From: Halobacillus halophilus DSM 2266
GTDB taxonomy: Bacteria; Bacillota; Bacilli; Bacillales; Halobacillaceae
DNA: 64,000 bases
Assembly: GCF_000284515.1 (NCBI RefSeq)
Contig: NC_017668.1
Span: forward strand, 2,356,001-2,420,000
Direction: 5' to 3'
Shown: positions 26,898-35,970 of the stretch, piece after piece
Numbering within the stretch: the stretch's first letter is position 1
Layout of the letters: each line of letters opens with the position of its first letter
Position numbers and translations under genes: made by a program
The notes under the pieces: model-generated
Told to the model about the DNA's origin: nothing
Databases searched by the model: none
The model's input: only the letters and a program-made list of their open reading frames with translations

Positions 26898-27683
26898 TTA
26901 AGCTAATACCTCACCCGGACGCGTATTTTTATACCAGTGATAGCACAATAACACGATAATGATGAGGTCAATAAAGTCTCCACCATAGTACATAAGCATT
27001 CCACCTGTCTGCGCTTCTTGTACACCAACTCCCTCAGGGGGATGAGCGTAGATATATTTTGAGAGAATACCATGGGCTGCCAAGGCACCAATTAAAACGA
27101 TGGATCTGTATATATAACTGAGCCGGTGAGGAACAGGGTCTATGTAAATTAATGATGCTGTAAAAATGTAGCCTGCTGCAAAAATATGGACATGCACTAA
27201 GATATGAACCATAAGGTTCGTATGCATCCAACTGTACAAACTCGTTGTATAAAGAATCCAAAGACCGCCAATATTCAGTACAGAGGCTATTATAGGATGA
27301 CTCATAAAACGCACAGGATAACTACGAAGAAGGCTGGCCACAATTTTCGCTTGTCTTACAGGAAGTGACCGTAAAAGTAAGGTAACGGGAGCTGACATAA
27401 CTAGTAAAACAGGAGCAAGCATACCAAGCAGGAGATGACTGACCATATGCATAGTAAAATTGCTCATTGCCTGATATGCGATTGGTCCTATAACAGATAT
27501 AGCAGCACAAACTATACCAAATGCGAAACTAACATACCGATACCAGGGCCATACTTTTAATCGATTATGACGGCTTGAACGCACTCCTGCATCTATATAC
27601 AAGATAACGATAAGGAGAGCTCCAATACTTATAAATAGCGCGGACATACCGGTTGTAACATTTGCAATCTGAGCGTGATTCAC
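26898..27683 (-). CDS. CtaG-like cytochrome c oxidase assembly membrane protein
   Basis: A 261-residue polytopic protein of the caa3-type CtaG Pfam family, with about seven helices and conserved histidines in FTMHMVSHLLLGMLAP, WMHTNLMVHILVHVHIFAAGY and AAHGILSKYIY. Members take part in copper delivery or assembly of cytochrome oxidase. The GTG start lies two bases after the stop of the upstream DUF2243 gene, whose 3' end supplies the GGCGGGAG ribosome site, so the two are translationally coupled. The ending GEVLA is intact. Confidence 0.88.
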   Translation of the reverse strand: MNHAQIANVTTGMSALFISIGALLIVILYIDAGVRSSRHNRLKVWPWYRYVSFAFGIVCAAISVIGPIAYQAMSNFTMHMVSHLLLGMLAPVLLVMSAPVTLLLRSLPVRQAKIVASLLRSYPVRFMSHPIIASVLNIGGLWILYTTSLYSWMHTNLMVHILVHVHIFAAGYIFTASLIYIDPVPHRLSYIYRSIVLIGALAAHGILSKYIYAHPPEGVGVQEAQTGGMLMYYGGDFIDLIIIVLLCYHWYKNTRPGEVLA

Positions 27684-27685
27684 TA

Positions 27686-28189
27686 TTATTTTCTCCCGCC
27701 TGGGATGCTGTTCCTTCTTCGGGTCTTATATAAAATTATGCTTCCTGCAATAATCATCAGTACAGCTGATCCATTCCATACAAGGTCGTATGGTAATAGA
27801 TCCTCCACATACCTTATTTGGTGAATTCGCATCAGTTTATGTTGAATGGTTCCATCATAAAGTTGAAACCCTCCCGCTCCAATTAAAACGGCTCCCCACC
27901 ATTTGACAGGCCAGAAGGCATTTCTGCGGCGCAGATCAGCCACTAAAAATAAAGCAGCCACTGTTGCAAACCAACTGAAAGCATGAAAGAATCCATCGGA
28001 TACTAACCCGATATCGGTAGTTGATTTATCGTAAAAATGATGCCAGTGTAACAATTGATGAAAAACGGTTTCATCAATAAAAGCAGCTACTCCTATACCA
28101 AACAATATTCCTGCACCTATGTTCCTAAACGAATACCTAAGCTTTTCTTCATTATTTGACATATTATTTCTATTTATTTTTTCTGTCAC
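27686..28189 (-). CDS. DUF2243 membrane protein
   Basis: A 167-residue protein with four membrane helices and histidine-rich membrane-edge motifs (DETVFHQLLHWHHFYDKST, VSDGFFHAFSWFA, YDGTIQHKLMRIHQIR). These are the hallmark of DUF2243, usually found beside CtaG-type assembly proteins. The histidines suggest metal or heme handling, an inference. GTG start at 28189 is favoured because no ribosome site precedes the inner ATG at 28162. Confidence 0.85.
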   Translation of the reverse strand: MTEKINRNNMSNNEEKLRYSFRNIGAGILFGIGVAAFIDETVFHQLLHWHHFYDKSTTDIGLVSDGFFHAFSWFATVAALFLVADLRRRNAFWPVKWWGAVLIGAGGFQLYDGTIQHKLMRIHQIRYVEDLLPYDLVWNGSAVLMIIAGSIILYKTRRRNSIPGGRK

Positions 28190-28332
28190 CTTCTATAGAC
28201 TCCTTATTATATTTTGTGTCCCCCTTAAAAAATTCCATTTTTACCCATACCTTATAATGTGAAGATGTAAACCTGATAAAGTTCATATATTTCCTAATTC
28301 CGAATGGATCGCTGCTTTTTATTTATTTAGCT

Positions 28333-28556
28333 GTGTTAACCTCCGTGTTGATTTTAAGGTTAAGCTCCCAATACTAGAAGACTCGATTTCGATATAAATG
28401 GGCCCGTTACTAAAATAGGGACGAGGGTTGGTTGAAAAATAAGTCGCTTTCCTGCGTCCCTACACGCCGCAGGGGCGATCGATATGGCCAAAGGTCGTTT
28501 CACTCCCCGTGCGGGACTCTACTCGTTATGGCTCATTACATTCAGTAACTAGCTAA
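28333..28556 (+). repeat. Palindromic intergenic repeat family, half copy C
   Basis: Starts TGTTAACCTCCGTGTTG and GAAGACTCGATTTCGATAT (28377-28395), continues with GGGCCCGTTAC and GTTGAAAAATAAGTCG, and ends with GTGCGGGACTCTACTCGTTATGG. These parallel the left part of copies B and D. The right half with the inverse end is missing: the sequence passes straight into the middle of an sqhC pseudogene. Confidence 0.7.
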
Positions 28557-29240
28557 AATACCCATTCGATGGAACGAGTATCATCTTCAAAGAAAGAGTC
28601 TTCACCGCTCCGATTTTTATGATAGATGCTCAACTTTGAGAAATCAGGTGTCTGACTGTTAACAGCCTGATATTTTTTGTGAGCAAGGAGAAGAATAGGA
28701 ACTAGGTCTGCTCTTCCATACACAGATATATCGTAAAGTTGTATAGGAAATGAAGGAGGCAGATAATAAACTACTTCAACAGGGATAGTAAAATTATCCG
28801 GCCAATGGTATTGTCCATTCAAACTCAACGAAATTTTTGTAAACATAGATGCTTTTGTATAAAGTTTCTTGCTTTCTGAAGTTCAATATCTTCTTTCTTG
28901 TATAATCCAGAAAACAGCAAAGCACAATAGGCTTCAATAGTTTATGATAAGTTGCCGCTTTCTTCATCATTAAACAACTTCCAGGCTCCGTTTCTTTCCT
29001 GTCTACTTATAATACGAGCGGTAAGTTGCTGAATCAATTCTTCTTCATGAAGATTAAGGGTACGTAATAAAATAATCATATAAGCATTCGTAATAATTTC
29101 AGTTTCAATGGATAATTCCAGAATCCATCCTTAATTTGCTGTTCTATAAAGAGATTAATAAGCCGCATTATTTCTAATTCAACGATCTCCTCCAACCTCG
29201 TCCCTCTTTCTTCTACCAATAGTTTAAATGTATTCATCAT
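28553..29240 (-). pseudogene. sqhC: Truncated sporulenol synthase / squalene-hopene cyclase family gene
   Basis: Reading from ATG 29237/29240: MNTFKLLVEE...INLFIEQQIKDGFWNYP, then after a frame change IETEIITNAYMIILLRTLN and IISRQERNGAWKLFNDEESG, an in-frame stop in GNLS*TIEAYCALLFSGLY, and after a second break MFTKISLSLNGQYHWP, VVYYLPPSFPIQLYD and KKYQAVN to a stop at 28553. The order and motifs (QxxDGxW, ETxNLTxTxxAY, ALPPxxPI) match B. subtilis SqhC, which makes sporulenes in spores. About the first 230 residues survive with two frame breaks and one stop; the catalytic C-terminal part is gone at repeat copy C. Confidence 0.8.
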
Positions 29241-29276
29241 GCGCTACATACACGCTGTGAAAGGAGGCGGAAGCTA

Positions 29277-30416
29277 ATGTTAAGAAAATGGATAACGAAT
29301 CATAACCAGTACTCCATGTTAAAGGCTGAATTAAAAAATAAAATAAAAGAAAAAACCACTTCTACCCTCTCGAAAGAAGAAAGAAAGCTTATCCTGAGCA
29401 TTCGCGATAAAACGAAGCAAAAAAACAGGAACAATGTTACTAGAACCATGGCTTATCTAGAATATTTCAAACTTCATCCAGAGATCCATTGGTCTTTGCT
29501 AGCTCATTTAGTTTCCAGAAATGCCGGCTGGAATATGACTGATTTAAAAGGAGAATTTTTGACCAGGCTGCTTACCCCAAAAGAACAAAATGATTTTTAC
29601 CTTTTTCTTGAAAGAGGAAATTGGCTCATATTTCAGGATGCCTATCCGCAGTTATTACTTTACGAAGCGAGCAAGAAGCAAAATACCTCCTTATTTCACT
29701 TACTGACTCATTTGAATGTATCACGATTTATGGAGCCTTTTTGGATGCACTTTTGGAAAAATCAATCCAGTTCGCTGCTCACGACAGCCTTAATTATAAA
29801 CGAACAAAATTATATCGAGAGCCGGGTTATCCTGAATGTTCAGTATCAAAAAAATGTGCTTGATACCATCTTATTTAGACTACAAGATATATTTGACTTG
29901 AATCACATACTTATTCCTTATGAAACGCAAAATACTAAAAAAACAACTTTTGTAGGAGGAACCGTTCACCATTTTTCTTCATTAGAAGATCGTATTCTTT
30001 TAGGTAAAAAACTTTATCATGATCTTTATTCCATTAAAAGCCGTCTTAATTACATCATAACTTGGACAGAGCAGCATCCTCATACAGGGTCACGTCACGA
30101 TTTTTGGCCTCATCTTTTTACCGAGGTTAAAAAAAATTTACCTAGTTCTAACCAAATGCTACCTCATACGCCGATTGAACTGAATAAGCACAGTCCACGT
30201 ATTTACAGTCCTAAACTTAAAAATGTTTGGGAAGATTGGACACACTCTGCTGCTGAGGAGGGGGATTGGTTCAAGGACATGACGATGTTCCCATTAGTTA
30301 AGAAGAAGATTAATCACAAAGAAGAAAATGTATTAAACCATTACTGGAATACGATCGAAAAGCTGGAGATAGCGGTATTTGCTAAGAAATTATTTACTCG
30401 TCATTCTCATTATTAG
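29277..30416 (+). CDS. DUF2515 family protein (YppC-like)
   Basis: A 379-residue soluble protein of the DUF2515 family, with RTMAYLEYFKLHPEIHWSLL, HLVSRNAGWNMTDLKG and LPHTPIELNKHSPRIYSPKL. Function is not known; homologues occur in Bacillaceae. ATG follows AAAGGAGG. It is divergent from the sqhC pseudogene, so the shared 5' region once served both. Confidence 0.8.
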   Translation: MLRKWITNHNQYSMLKAELKNKIKEKTTSTLSKEERKLILSIRDKTKQKNRNNVTRTMAYLEYFKLHPEIHWSLLAHLVSRNAGWNMTDLKGEFLTRLLTPKEQNDFYLFLERGNWLIFQDAYPQLLLYEASKKQNTSLFHLLTHLNVSRFMEPFWMHFWKNQSSSLLTTALIINEQNYIESRVILNVQYQKNVLDTILFRLQDIFDLNHILIPYETQNTKKTTFVGGTVHHFSSLEDRILLGKKLYHDLYSIKSRLNYIITWTEQHPHTGSRHDFWPHLFTEVKKNLPSSNQMLPHTPIELNKHSPRIYSPKLKNVWEDWTHSAAEEGDWFKDMTMFPLVKKKINHKEENVLNHYWNTIEKLEIAVFAKKLFTRHSHY

Positions 30417-30540
30417 ATAATGAAACTTTTTTCCAATACAAAATGAAGGCGGGCGTGGGAGCGTTAAATATCACTGGGAAGCTAATCATTGAGAATTTCA
30501 CTATCCAAACCAGCCATTGGACAGCATGCCTTAATACACG

Positions 30541-30576
30541 AAAACGTCCCTTTAACTTATGAAAAGGGACGTTTTC
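30541..30576. terminator. Bidirectional terminator
   Basis: AAAACGTCCCTTT pairs with AAAGGGACGTTTT between the DUF2515 gene and the convergent VOC gene. Confidence 0.85.
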
Positions 30577-30579
30577 TCT

Positions 30580-30996
30580 TCAACCAATATCAAACTTTTC
30601 TTTAAAGACAGAGCTCAATTCACTCCATACATCAAACATGTTTCCATCTATATCGTAAAAAATAAAGTTCTTGCCACCATGGCCTCTGTTTTCAAATGGA
30701 CCAACCTGGACTCCTTGACTAGCCAATTCGTTATAAAGTATTTCAAGCTCCTCTTTACCATTTACTTCAAAGGTTATCGAAAAGCACTCTTCACCTCTCT
30801 CATCAATAAAATTGGCAGTTTCTTTTTCTTTTGCTTTTACAAGAAAGAAAATTAGGTTCGCCATATTAACTATAGCTTTATTCTCATCTTTGTACGTGAC
30901 ATAAGCTCCTAATTTATCTACATACCAGTCTGCTGCTTCATCCACACGTTGAACAGGTATATAAATCGTTCCTACCCTGAGTAGATTTTTTGTCAT
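30580..30996 (-). CDS. VOC/glyoxalase superfamily protein
   Basis: A 138-residue single VOC domain pair with RVGTIYIPVQRVDEAADWYV at the start, FSITFEVNGKEELEILYNEL in the middle and GKNFIFYDIDGNMFDVWSEL at the end. Such proteins are metal-dependent lyases, dioxygenases or resistance proteins; the substrate here is unknown. GGGGAG precedes the ATG. Confidence 0.82.
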   Translation of the reverse strand: MTKNLLRVGTIYIPVQRVDEAADWYVDKLGAYVTYKDENKAIVNMANLIFFLVKAKEKETANFIDERGEECFSITFEVNGKEELEILYNELASQGVQVGPFENRGHGGKNFIFYDIDGNMFDVWSELSSVFKEKFDIG

Positions 30997-31074
30997 ACTT
31001 AGGATCTCCCCTTACTTTCAATGAATATTGTTAAGAGAACTAAATGGGTAGAGCGCATGTTCTTTGATTTTCCA

Positions 31075-31380
31075 TTAATAAATGACACCATTAACTATTA
31101 TTTCTAAGACCCTGTAAAGTCCCCAAACAAGCAGCAGAAGACTTAATGTACATACTATTAAAAACTCGTATATTCTTTCTTTCCGCTTCAACTTCATAAT
31201 AGAATAGCCACTCATTAATGCTGCTGCTATAATAATCGCTAAGCTCTCATCCAATGTAGATTCTGTAAACGACTGTAAGAGCGCAATAATTACAATACCA
31301 AGGATCGCTAGTCCTTTTTTCTCTACTGAATAAAATTCCTCCTTTAAAATTATATCCCTAATTTGTTTCCAATTGGGCAT
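31075..31380 (-). CDS. Small three-helix membrane protein
   Basis: A 101-residue protein starting MPNWKQIRDIILKEEF, with hydrophobic stretches GLAILGIVIIALLQSF, SLAIIIAAALMSGYSIM and FLIVCTLSLLLLVWGLYRVL. The start at 31380 follows AGGTGG; the frame can be extended to 31398 without a ribosome site. No family recognised. Confidence 0.6.
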   Translation of the reverse strand: MPNWKQIRDIILKEEFYSVEKKGLAILGIVIIALLQSFTESTLDESLAIIIAAALMSGYSIMKLKRKERIYEFLIVCTLSLLLLVWGLYRVLEIIVNGVIY

Positions 31381-31652
31381 GTTTGACCACCTGTCCAACC
31401 CCTTCAGGCTGTAGTTAACGATTTATTTGAACGACCTCCATTATATTTTTACTTAATCTCTGTGAAAAGAGATTGTAGAGAGATCTCCAAACTCTAGCCT
31501 TTATTGTATTCTCTGTGTAACCAAAATTATAGGAGTACGTTTCGAACGAGTATTAGGTAAGCGATCATGGGTGTGACAACGGTCTTGCGTCAGCTGGTTC
31601 CATAATCTTAATTTCTATTCCCAGGCTTAATAATCCTTCCTTTCTATTATTA

Positions 31653-31686
31653 AAAACACGCTCTTATTGTAAGAGAGCGTGTTTTC
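31653..31686. terminator. Terminator of the thi operon
   Basis: AACACGCTCT and AGAGCGTGTT pair around TATTGTAAG, with T-runs on both sides, just after thiF on the minus strand. Confidence 0.85.
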
Positions 31687-31696
31687 ATGCTAGGAA

Positions 31697-32722
31697 TCAT
31701 CCTCCAATATAGCGGTTATAAAGCGTTTTGGCTTCACTTATATCTTTCGTATCATGAACGAGTACGCGACCATCCTGAAAAGCTACCAGCCGGCGCCCTT
31801 CTACCGTAAGATTCACAAGAAATGAATTACCTTCTACTCTTCCGCCCTCGACAGCTTGAAGCCTGTCAGAGAGTTCATCCAGATTTCTTTTTTCCTTGTT
31901 TGCTGGACGAATTTGCACCGTGTCCCGTCCGCATAATACCGCTGTTCTAGATAAATTTACAGGGTCGAGATGAGGATAGGTGGCTGCCTGCCCGCAAGAA
32001 GGGCAATCGTCTTTTTTTAGTTTTTCTACCTTAATAGTTGACTGTTGGTTTTTCCAAATATCGAAATAAAACAGGTTTCTTCTTAGAGATTTGTAATCTT
32101 CTACTAAAAGCTTCAATGCTTCGGTAGTTTGATAAGCAGCAACAATTTGAACGGCAGGGCTGATAATCCCCACGGTATCGCATGTTTCTCCTCCCATGGG
32201 AACAGATCCTAACAAACATGAGAAGCAGGGAGTCTGCCCTGGAACTACAGTATAAGAAAGTCCATAACTACCTGTACAGGCGCCGTAAACCCAGGGTACT
32301 TGATATTTCTGTGAAGCATCATTAAGAAGCAGCCTGGTTTCAAAGTTATCAGTAGCATCAATCATAACGTCTACACCATCGATCAGTTCCTCAATTTCGT
32401 GAATCGAAACATCCATGATCTCACCTGATATTTTGATTTCTGAATTTATTTCTCTCAATCGATCGGCTGCAGCTACTGCTTTTGGAATACGTTCCATTGC
32501 ATCCCTCTCAGTGTAAAGCTGCTGGCGCTGCAGGTTGCTCCACTCTACATAATCCCGATCGACTACCGTGATCTTCCCAACACCCGCACGGGCCAACATT
32601 TCCGCATTACTTGTTCCTAAAGCTCCTGCTCCTATTAAGAGCACATGCTTTTCATTTAGTTTTCGCTGTCCATTTTCGCCAATAGGTGAAAACAATATTT
32701 GTCTAGAATATCTTTCCTTCAA
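31697..32722 (-). CDS. thiF: ThiF/MoeB-family adenylyltransferase
   Basis: A 341-residue E1-like enzyme that adenylates the C-terminal glycine of ThiS during thiazole synthesis. ATP site [16 protein letters not shown], then the DATDNFETR motif and two zinc CxxC pairs (CFSCL, CPSCG). A C-terminal extension of about 80 residues has a rhodanese-like or accessory character. The TTG start overlaps the thiG stop by four bases. Last gene of tenI-thiO-thiS-thiG-thiF. Confidence 0.92.
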   Translation of the reverse strand: MKERYSRQILFSPIGENGQRKLNEKHVLLIGAGALGTSNAEMLARAGVGKITVVDRDYVEWSNLQRQQLYTERDAMERIPKAVAAADRLREINSEIKISGEIMDVSIHEIEELIDGVDVMIDATDNFETRLLLNDASQKYQVPWVYGACTGSYGLSYTVVPGQTPCFSCLLGSVPMGGETCDTVGIISPAVQIVAAYQTTEALKLLVEDYKSLRRNLFYFDIWKNQQSTIKVEKLKKDDCPSCGQAATYPHLDPVNLSRTAVLCGRDTVQIRPANKEKRNLDELSDRLQAVEGGRVEGNSFLVNLTVEGRRLVAFQDGRVLVHDTKDISEAKTLYNRYIGG

Positions 32723-33486
32723 CCAATGCTCACTCCTTCCGTAGGGCTGCTTGCGGTCGCGTAAGTTTTCTTAGGGATTCGACCTGCTTCATAGCCTAAT
32801 CTGCCGCCCTCGATCGAGAGCTTCATCGCCCGGGACATTTTTACAGGGTCTTCCGCTTGAGAAACAGCCGTATTTAGTAAAACACCGTCAGCCCCAATCT
32901 CCATCGCCTGAGCTGCATCGGACGGGGAACCTATGCCCGCATCTACAATAACTGGAACTGTTGACTGTTCTATAATAAATTGTAAGTTTAATGGGTTGAT
33001 AATTCCCTGGCCGGAACCAATCGGTGAAGCTCCAGGCATAATGGCATGCACCCCTAAGTCCTGCAGCCTTCTTGCCAGCATAACATCATCCGAAGTGTAA
33101 GGCAGCACTATAAAGCCTTCTTCCAATAGTATCTTAGAAGCTTTTAATGTTTCAATTGGATCAGGAAGCAAGGTGCGCTGATCACCGATTACTTCTACTT
33201 TGATCATATCGCATAATCCAGAAGCTTTAGCCAGCTTAGCCGTTCTGACTGCTTCCTCTGCCGTTTTAGCACCCGCCGTGTTTGGCAGCAGTGTGTATTG
33301 ATCCGTATCAATCATTTCCAAGAAATTAGGCTGATCTGCTTCAAAGATATTCATCCGGCGAACGGAAAAAGTTAAAATTTCTGCTTCGGAAACTTCTACA
33401 GCTTGCTTTTGAATGGAATAGTCAGGATATTTTCCGGTGCCCAGCAATAACCTTGAGTGAAAATTACGATTAGCTATGGTTAACAT
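32719..33486 (-). CDS. thiG: Thiazole synthase
   Basis: A 255-residue TIM barrel that joins 1-deoxyxylulose 5-phosphate, ThiS thiocarboxylate and iminoglycine into the thiazole phosphate. Features: [14 protein letters not shown], active-site lysine in [16 protein letters not shown] and [20 protein letters not shown]. The start at 33486 follows GGAGGATGAAAAA at the end of thiS; a longer frame to 33516 would overlap thiS. Confidence 0.95.
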   Translation of the reverse strand: MLTIANRNFHSRLLLGTGKYPDYSIQKQAVEVSEAEILTFSVRRMNIFEADQPNFLEMIDTDQYTLLPNTAGAKTAEEAVRTAKLAKASGLCDMIKVEVIGDQRTLLPDPIETLKASKILLEEGFIVLPYTSDDVMLARRLQDLGVHAIMPGASPIGSGQGIINPLNLQFIIEQSTVPVIVDAGIGSPSDAAQAMEIGADGVLLNTAVSQAEDPVKMSRAMKLSIEGGRLGYEAGRIPKKTYATASSPTEGVSIG

Positions 33487-33490
33487 TTTT

Positions 33491-33694
33491 TCATCCTCCT
33501 CCAACAAATTGAACAATTTCTATTCGGTCCTCATTCGTTACAGCTTCTTCGGCGTGTAAAGATCTATCCACAATCACTTGATTTCTCTCGACAATACCAA
33601 CCTTATTATTTAATTTAAAATAGGCCAAAAGCTGCTCCACGTTAGTCACATCATCCGGTACTATCATTTCCTCGCCATTAATAAAGAGTTTCAT
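33491..33694 (-). CDS. thiS: Sulfur carrier protein ThiS
   Basis: A 67-residue ubiquitin-like carrier ending [10 protein letters not shown], with the terminal Gly-Gly that becomes the thiocarboxylate. It overlaps thiO by four bases and is followed five bases later by thiG. Confidence 0.95.
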   Translation of the reverse strand: MKLFINGEEMIVPDDVTNVEQLLAYFKLNNKVGIVERNQVIVDRSLHAEEAVTNEDRIEIVQFVGGG

Positions 33695-34824
33695 AATGAA
33701 CTCACCTCCATATGGTTTTGAAAGCGAGCAGGTGAAAAAGCTGATAAATCTGTTATGAGCTTCGTTTCCCCTGCAATATAATCTGCCATTACCTTCCCAG
33801 TAACTGGACTTAATAATATCCCGTTACGATAATGACCCGTGCTAAAATATAAGCTGTTCAATTCTGGGTGCGCTCCCATAATCGGCAGACCGTCTCCAGT
33901 CATAGGTCTCGTCCCAGCCCAAATCCGATCAATTTCTGCTTTCCCCAGTAAAGGCAGAAGCCTCTTGGCTTTATGAACCAATCCTTCGATTCCCTCCATG
34001 GTTACCCGCTGGTCAAATGTATAAGGAGTAGAAGTTGCTCCAACAATTATTTCCCCGCCTTTTTTCGGAACGAGATAGCAATCATCCGTAAAAATGGTTG
34101 TATGAAGGATCGGTTTTTCTGTTTTAACTGCTAGAGCTTCTCCCTTTACAGGGTATAAAGCCTGTTCTTTACCAGGTAAAAAACGACGACTCCACGCTCC
34201 GGCAGCCACTAGAACGGCACTTCCATAAAATTCCCCAGCGTCTGTAGCTACTCCTACTACTTGATTTTGTTCACGTATTAACTGATAGACATCAGTAGAT
34301 TCACGAAAAGTCACTCCGTTTACAGCTGCAGCCCGCGCAAAAGCCTGGGTAAGATCTGGAGCTGATACATGGCCTTCTTTAGGAAACCATATACCTCCAA
34401 CTAACGAATCTGTTAGACATGATTCCATTCCAACTATTTCTTCTCTGTCTTTCCAGAAGGATTCTTCCCCTTTCAGCTTTTGATTTGCAGCGATTTCCCG
34501 GTAACGAACTCTCTGTTCTTCCGTAAAAGCTAGTCTCAATATCCCCTTTTGTGAAAGCCCAATGTCTATTCCAGTCATGTCTTTTAACTCTACAGCTAAG
34601 TTTGGAAACATCTCTCGACTCGTACGCGCCAGTTCGTACATAGGGCTTTGCTCTTCCAACTCCGTTTGGACCCCAAGCATCCCAGCAGCTGCACTGGAAG
34701 CTTCTTGTCCAAGAGATCTTTTCTCCAGAACTAAAACCCGTTGCCCTTTCTTCGATAGATAAAAAGCTGTAGAACAGCCTATGATCCCTCCGCCAATTAT
34801 AATCGTGTCGTACTTCTTAGGCAT
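33691..34824 (-). CDS. thiO: Glycine oxidase
   Basis: A 377-residue FAD enzyme that oxidises glycine to the imine needed by ThiG, using oxygen (the aerobic route). FAD site TIIIGGGIIGCSTAFYLSKK, EASSAAAGMLG, and C-terminal GHYRNGILLSPVTGKVMADY. The start at 34824 follows AAAGGAGTTGTTATC and overlaps the end of tenI by eight bases. Confidence 0.94.
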   Translation of the reverse strand: MPKKYDTIIIGGGIIGCSTAFYLSKKGQRVLVLEKRSLGQEASSAAAGMLGVQTELEEQSPMYELARTSREMFPNLAVELKDMTGIDIGLSQKGILRLAFTEEQRVRYREIAANQKLKGEESFWKDREEIVGMESCLTDSLVGGIWFPKEGHVSAPDLTQAFARAAAVNGVTFRESTDVYQLIREQNQVVGVATDAGEFYGSAVLVAAGAWSRRFLPGKEQALYPVKGEALAVKTEKPILHTTIFTDDCYLVPKKGGEIIVGATSTPYTFDQRVTMEGIEGLVHKAKRLLPLLGKAEIDRIWAGTRPMTGDGLPIMGAHPELNSLYFSTGHYRNGILLSPVTGKVMADYIAGETKLITDLSAFSPARFQNHMEVSSL

Positions 34825-35440
34825 GATAACAACTCCTTTGAATCCTTGATTGAAACCTCCAGGCTTTCTCCCCAGGGTGGTGTGCTTCAGCAATGGAAGA
34901 CATTACGGCTATTCCGGATACCTTTGTTTGAAGAACTCTCTCCAAATTGGATAAGTGAATTCCTCCAATAGCTATTACGGGTATGGAAACCGCTTCGGTT
35001 AATGAAGCTAATGATTTCACGCCTTTACCCTTAAGTCCCGACTTACTTTCGGTCTGATAAACATTTCCGAAAAGAAGGTAATCAGCCCCCTCCCTTTCTT
35101 TTTGGCATCCTGCTTCCAATCCATGAATGGAACAACCTACTCTCAGATTAGGATAGAGTCTTTTCACCTTCTCCGGGGAAGGCCCACATTCTGGAAGTTG
35201 AACTCCTGCTGCTCCCCATTTTCCAGCTACCGAGTAATAAGAGTTTACAATGATTTTTGTACTTGATATCCCTTCTTTTATAAGAGTGTAGACCCATCTC
35301 TCTATTTCTTCTTCCTCCCGGTGCTTTTCACGAAGGTGTATAGCCGTGACGGAGGATTGTATTGACAGGGCAGTCTGACAGAATTCATCCAACTCTTTTT
35401 TTCCATCTGAAAGTACATGAAGTTCCCGCTTCAAACTCAT
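34817..35440 (-). CDS. tenI: Thiazole tautomerase TenI
   Basis: A 207-residue ThiE-like TIM barrel: ELHVLSDGKKELDEFC, HLREKHREEEEI, GCSIHGLEAG, YLLFGNVYQTESKSGLKGKG and VIAIGGIHLSN. The gene order and the FGNVYQT-type segment match TenI of B. subtilis, which aromatises the ThiG product, rather than the ThiE synthase. First gene after the TPP riboswitch; tenA, which usually precedes it, is absent. The start at 35440 follows GGAAGTGAA. Confidence 0.85.
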   Translation of the reverse strand: MSLKRELHVLSDGKKELDEFCQTALSIQSSVTAIHLREKHREEEEIERWVYTLIKEGISSTKIIVNSYYSVAGKWGAAGVQLPECGPSPEKVKRLYPNLRVGCSIHGLEAGCQKEREGADYLLFGNVYQTESKSGLKGKGVKSLASLTEAVSIPVIAIGGIHLSNLERVLQTKVSGIAVMSSIAEAHHPGEKAWRFQSRIQRSCYHA

Positions 35441-35460
35441 TTCACTTCCTTTCCCATAAA

Positions 35461-35492
35461 AAAAACCGCTCCCCATAGGGAAGCGGTTTTTT
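35461..35492 (-). terminator. TPP riboswitch terminator
   Basis: On the minus strand AAACCGCTTCCC pairs with GGGGAGCGGTTT then T7, between the aptamer and tenI. Confidence 0.9.
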
Positions 35493-35523
35493 AGCAGATA
35501 TTTGTAAACACATATGCTACACC

Positions 35524-35608
35524 CTCTACTTTCCTACGCTGGTATCGTCCAGATCAGGTTCTAGGGTTCAAACGCATTTGTCTCAGCCCGAAGGCACCCC
35601 TAGTAGAG
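35524..35608 (-). promoter_or_regulatory. TPP (THI box) riboswitch
   Basis: The minus strand shows CTCTACTAGGGGTGCC, GGCTGAGA, ACCCTAGAACCTGATCTGGA, TACCAGCGTAGGAAAGTAGAG: the complete thi-box. It binds thiamine pyrophosphate and terminates the thi operon when thiamine is sufficient. Confidence 0.96.
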
Positions 35609-35633
35609 CTTGTTTCAATATTTAGTTAAGTTC

Positions 35634-35663
35634 AGTATAACATTGGATCTTTTTAAATTCCAA
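35634..35663 (-). promoter_or_regulatory. Promoter of the thi operon
   Basis: TTGGAA (complement of 35658-35663), 18-base spacer, TATACT (complement of 35634-35639), about 25 bases upstream of the riboswitch. Confidence 0.7.
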
Positions 35664-35776
35664 AATATGCAAGTATGATCCAGAAGAAAATTTTTCCTAA
35701 AGAGGCTGTGAGTAAACAGAAGTTTAGTGATGATGATGAATTCGTAACGTTTCTCATTTGAAATAGAACGTAATCT

Positions 35777-35805
35777 TTGACTCTTTTATCTACTCAAGCT
35801 ATATT
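35777..35805 (+). promoter_or_regulatory. Promoter of the Mn2+ riboswitch gene
   Basis: TTGACT, 17-base spacer, TATATT, ending about seven bases before the riboswitch begins. Confidence 0.8.
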
Positions 35806-35811
35806 AATAGT

Positions 35812-35925
35812 AACAAGGGGAGTAGCGACCGGATATCGGCTAATGAACCGTCAATACGGTATTCTTTATACCTGGTTCATTGGACTAAGTTCTGCTTAGT
35901 ACGCAAGACCTTGGTACAATTTATT
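35812..35925 (+). promoter_or_regulatory. yybP-ykoY (Mn2+) riboswitch
   Basis: The sequence has AACAAGGGGAGTAGCGACC, a GAACCGTCAATACGG segment with the GGTTC return, an ACTAAG/CTTAGT stem, and TACGCAAGACCTTGGT. These are the conserved elements of the yybP-ykoY class, which binds Mn2+ through its two loops. The 3' arm GACCTTGG also starts the terminator stem, giving a metal-dependent ON switch. Confidence 0.85.
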
Positions 35926-35947
35926 TTTGTGCCAGGGTTTTTTTATG
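35908..35947 (+). terminator. Riboswitch-linked terminator
   Basis: ACCTTGGTACAA pairs with TTGTGCCAGGGT, followed by T7, 24 bases before the start codon of the exchanger. Its left arm competes with the aptamer's closing helix. Confidence 0.85.
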
Positions 35948-35970
35948 TTCTGGCAGAAAGGAGAAACGAT

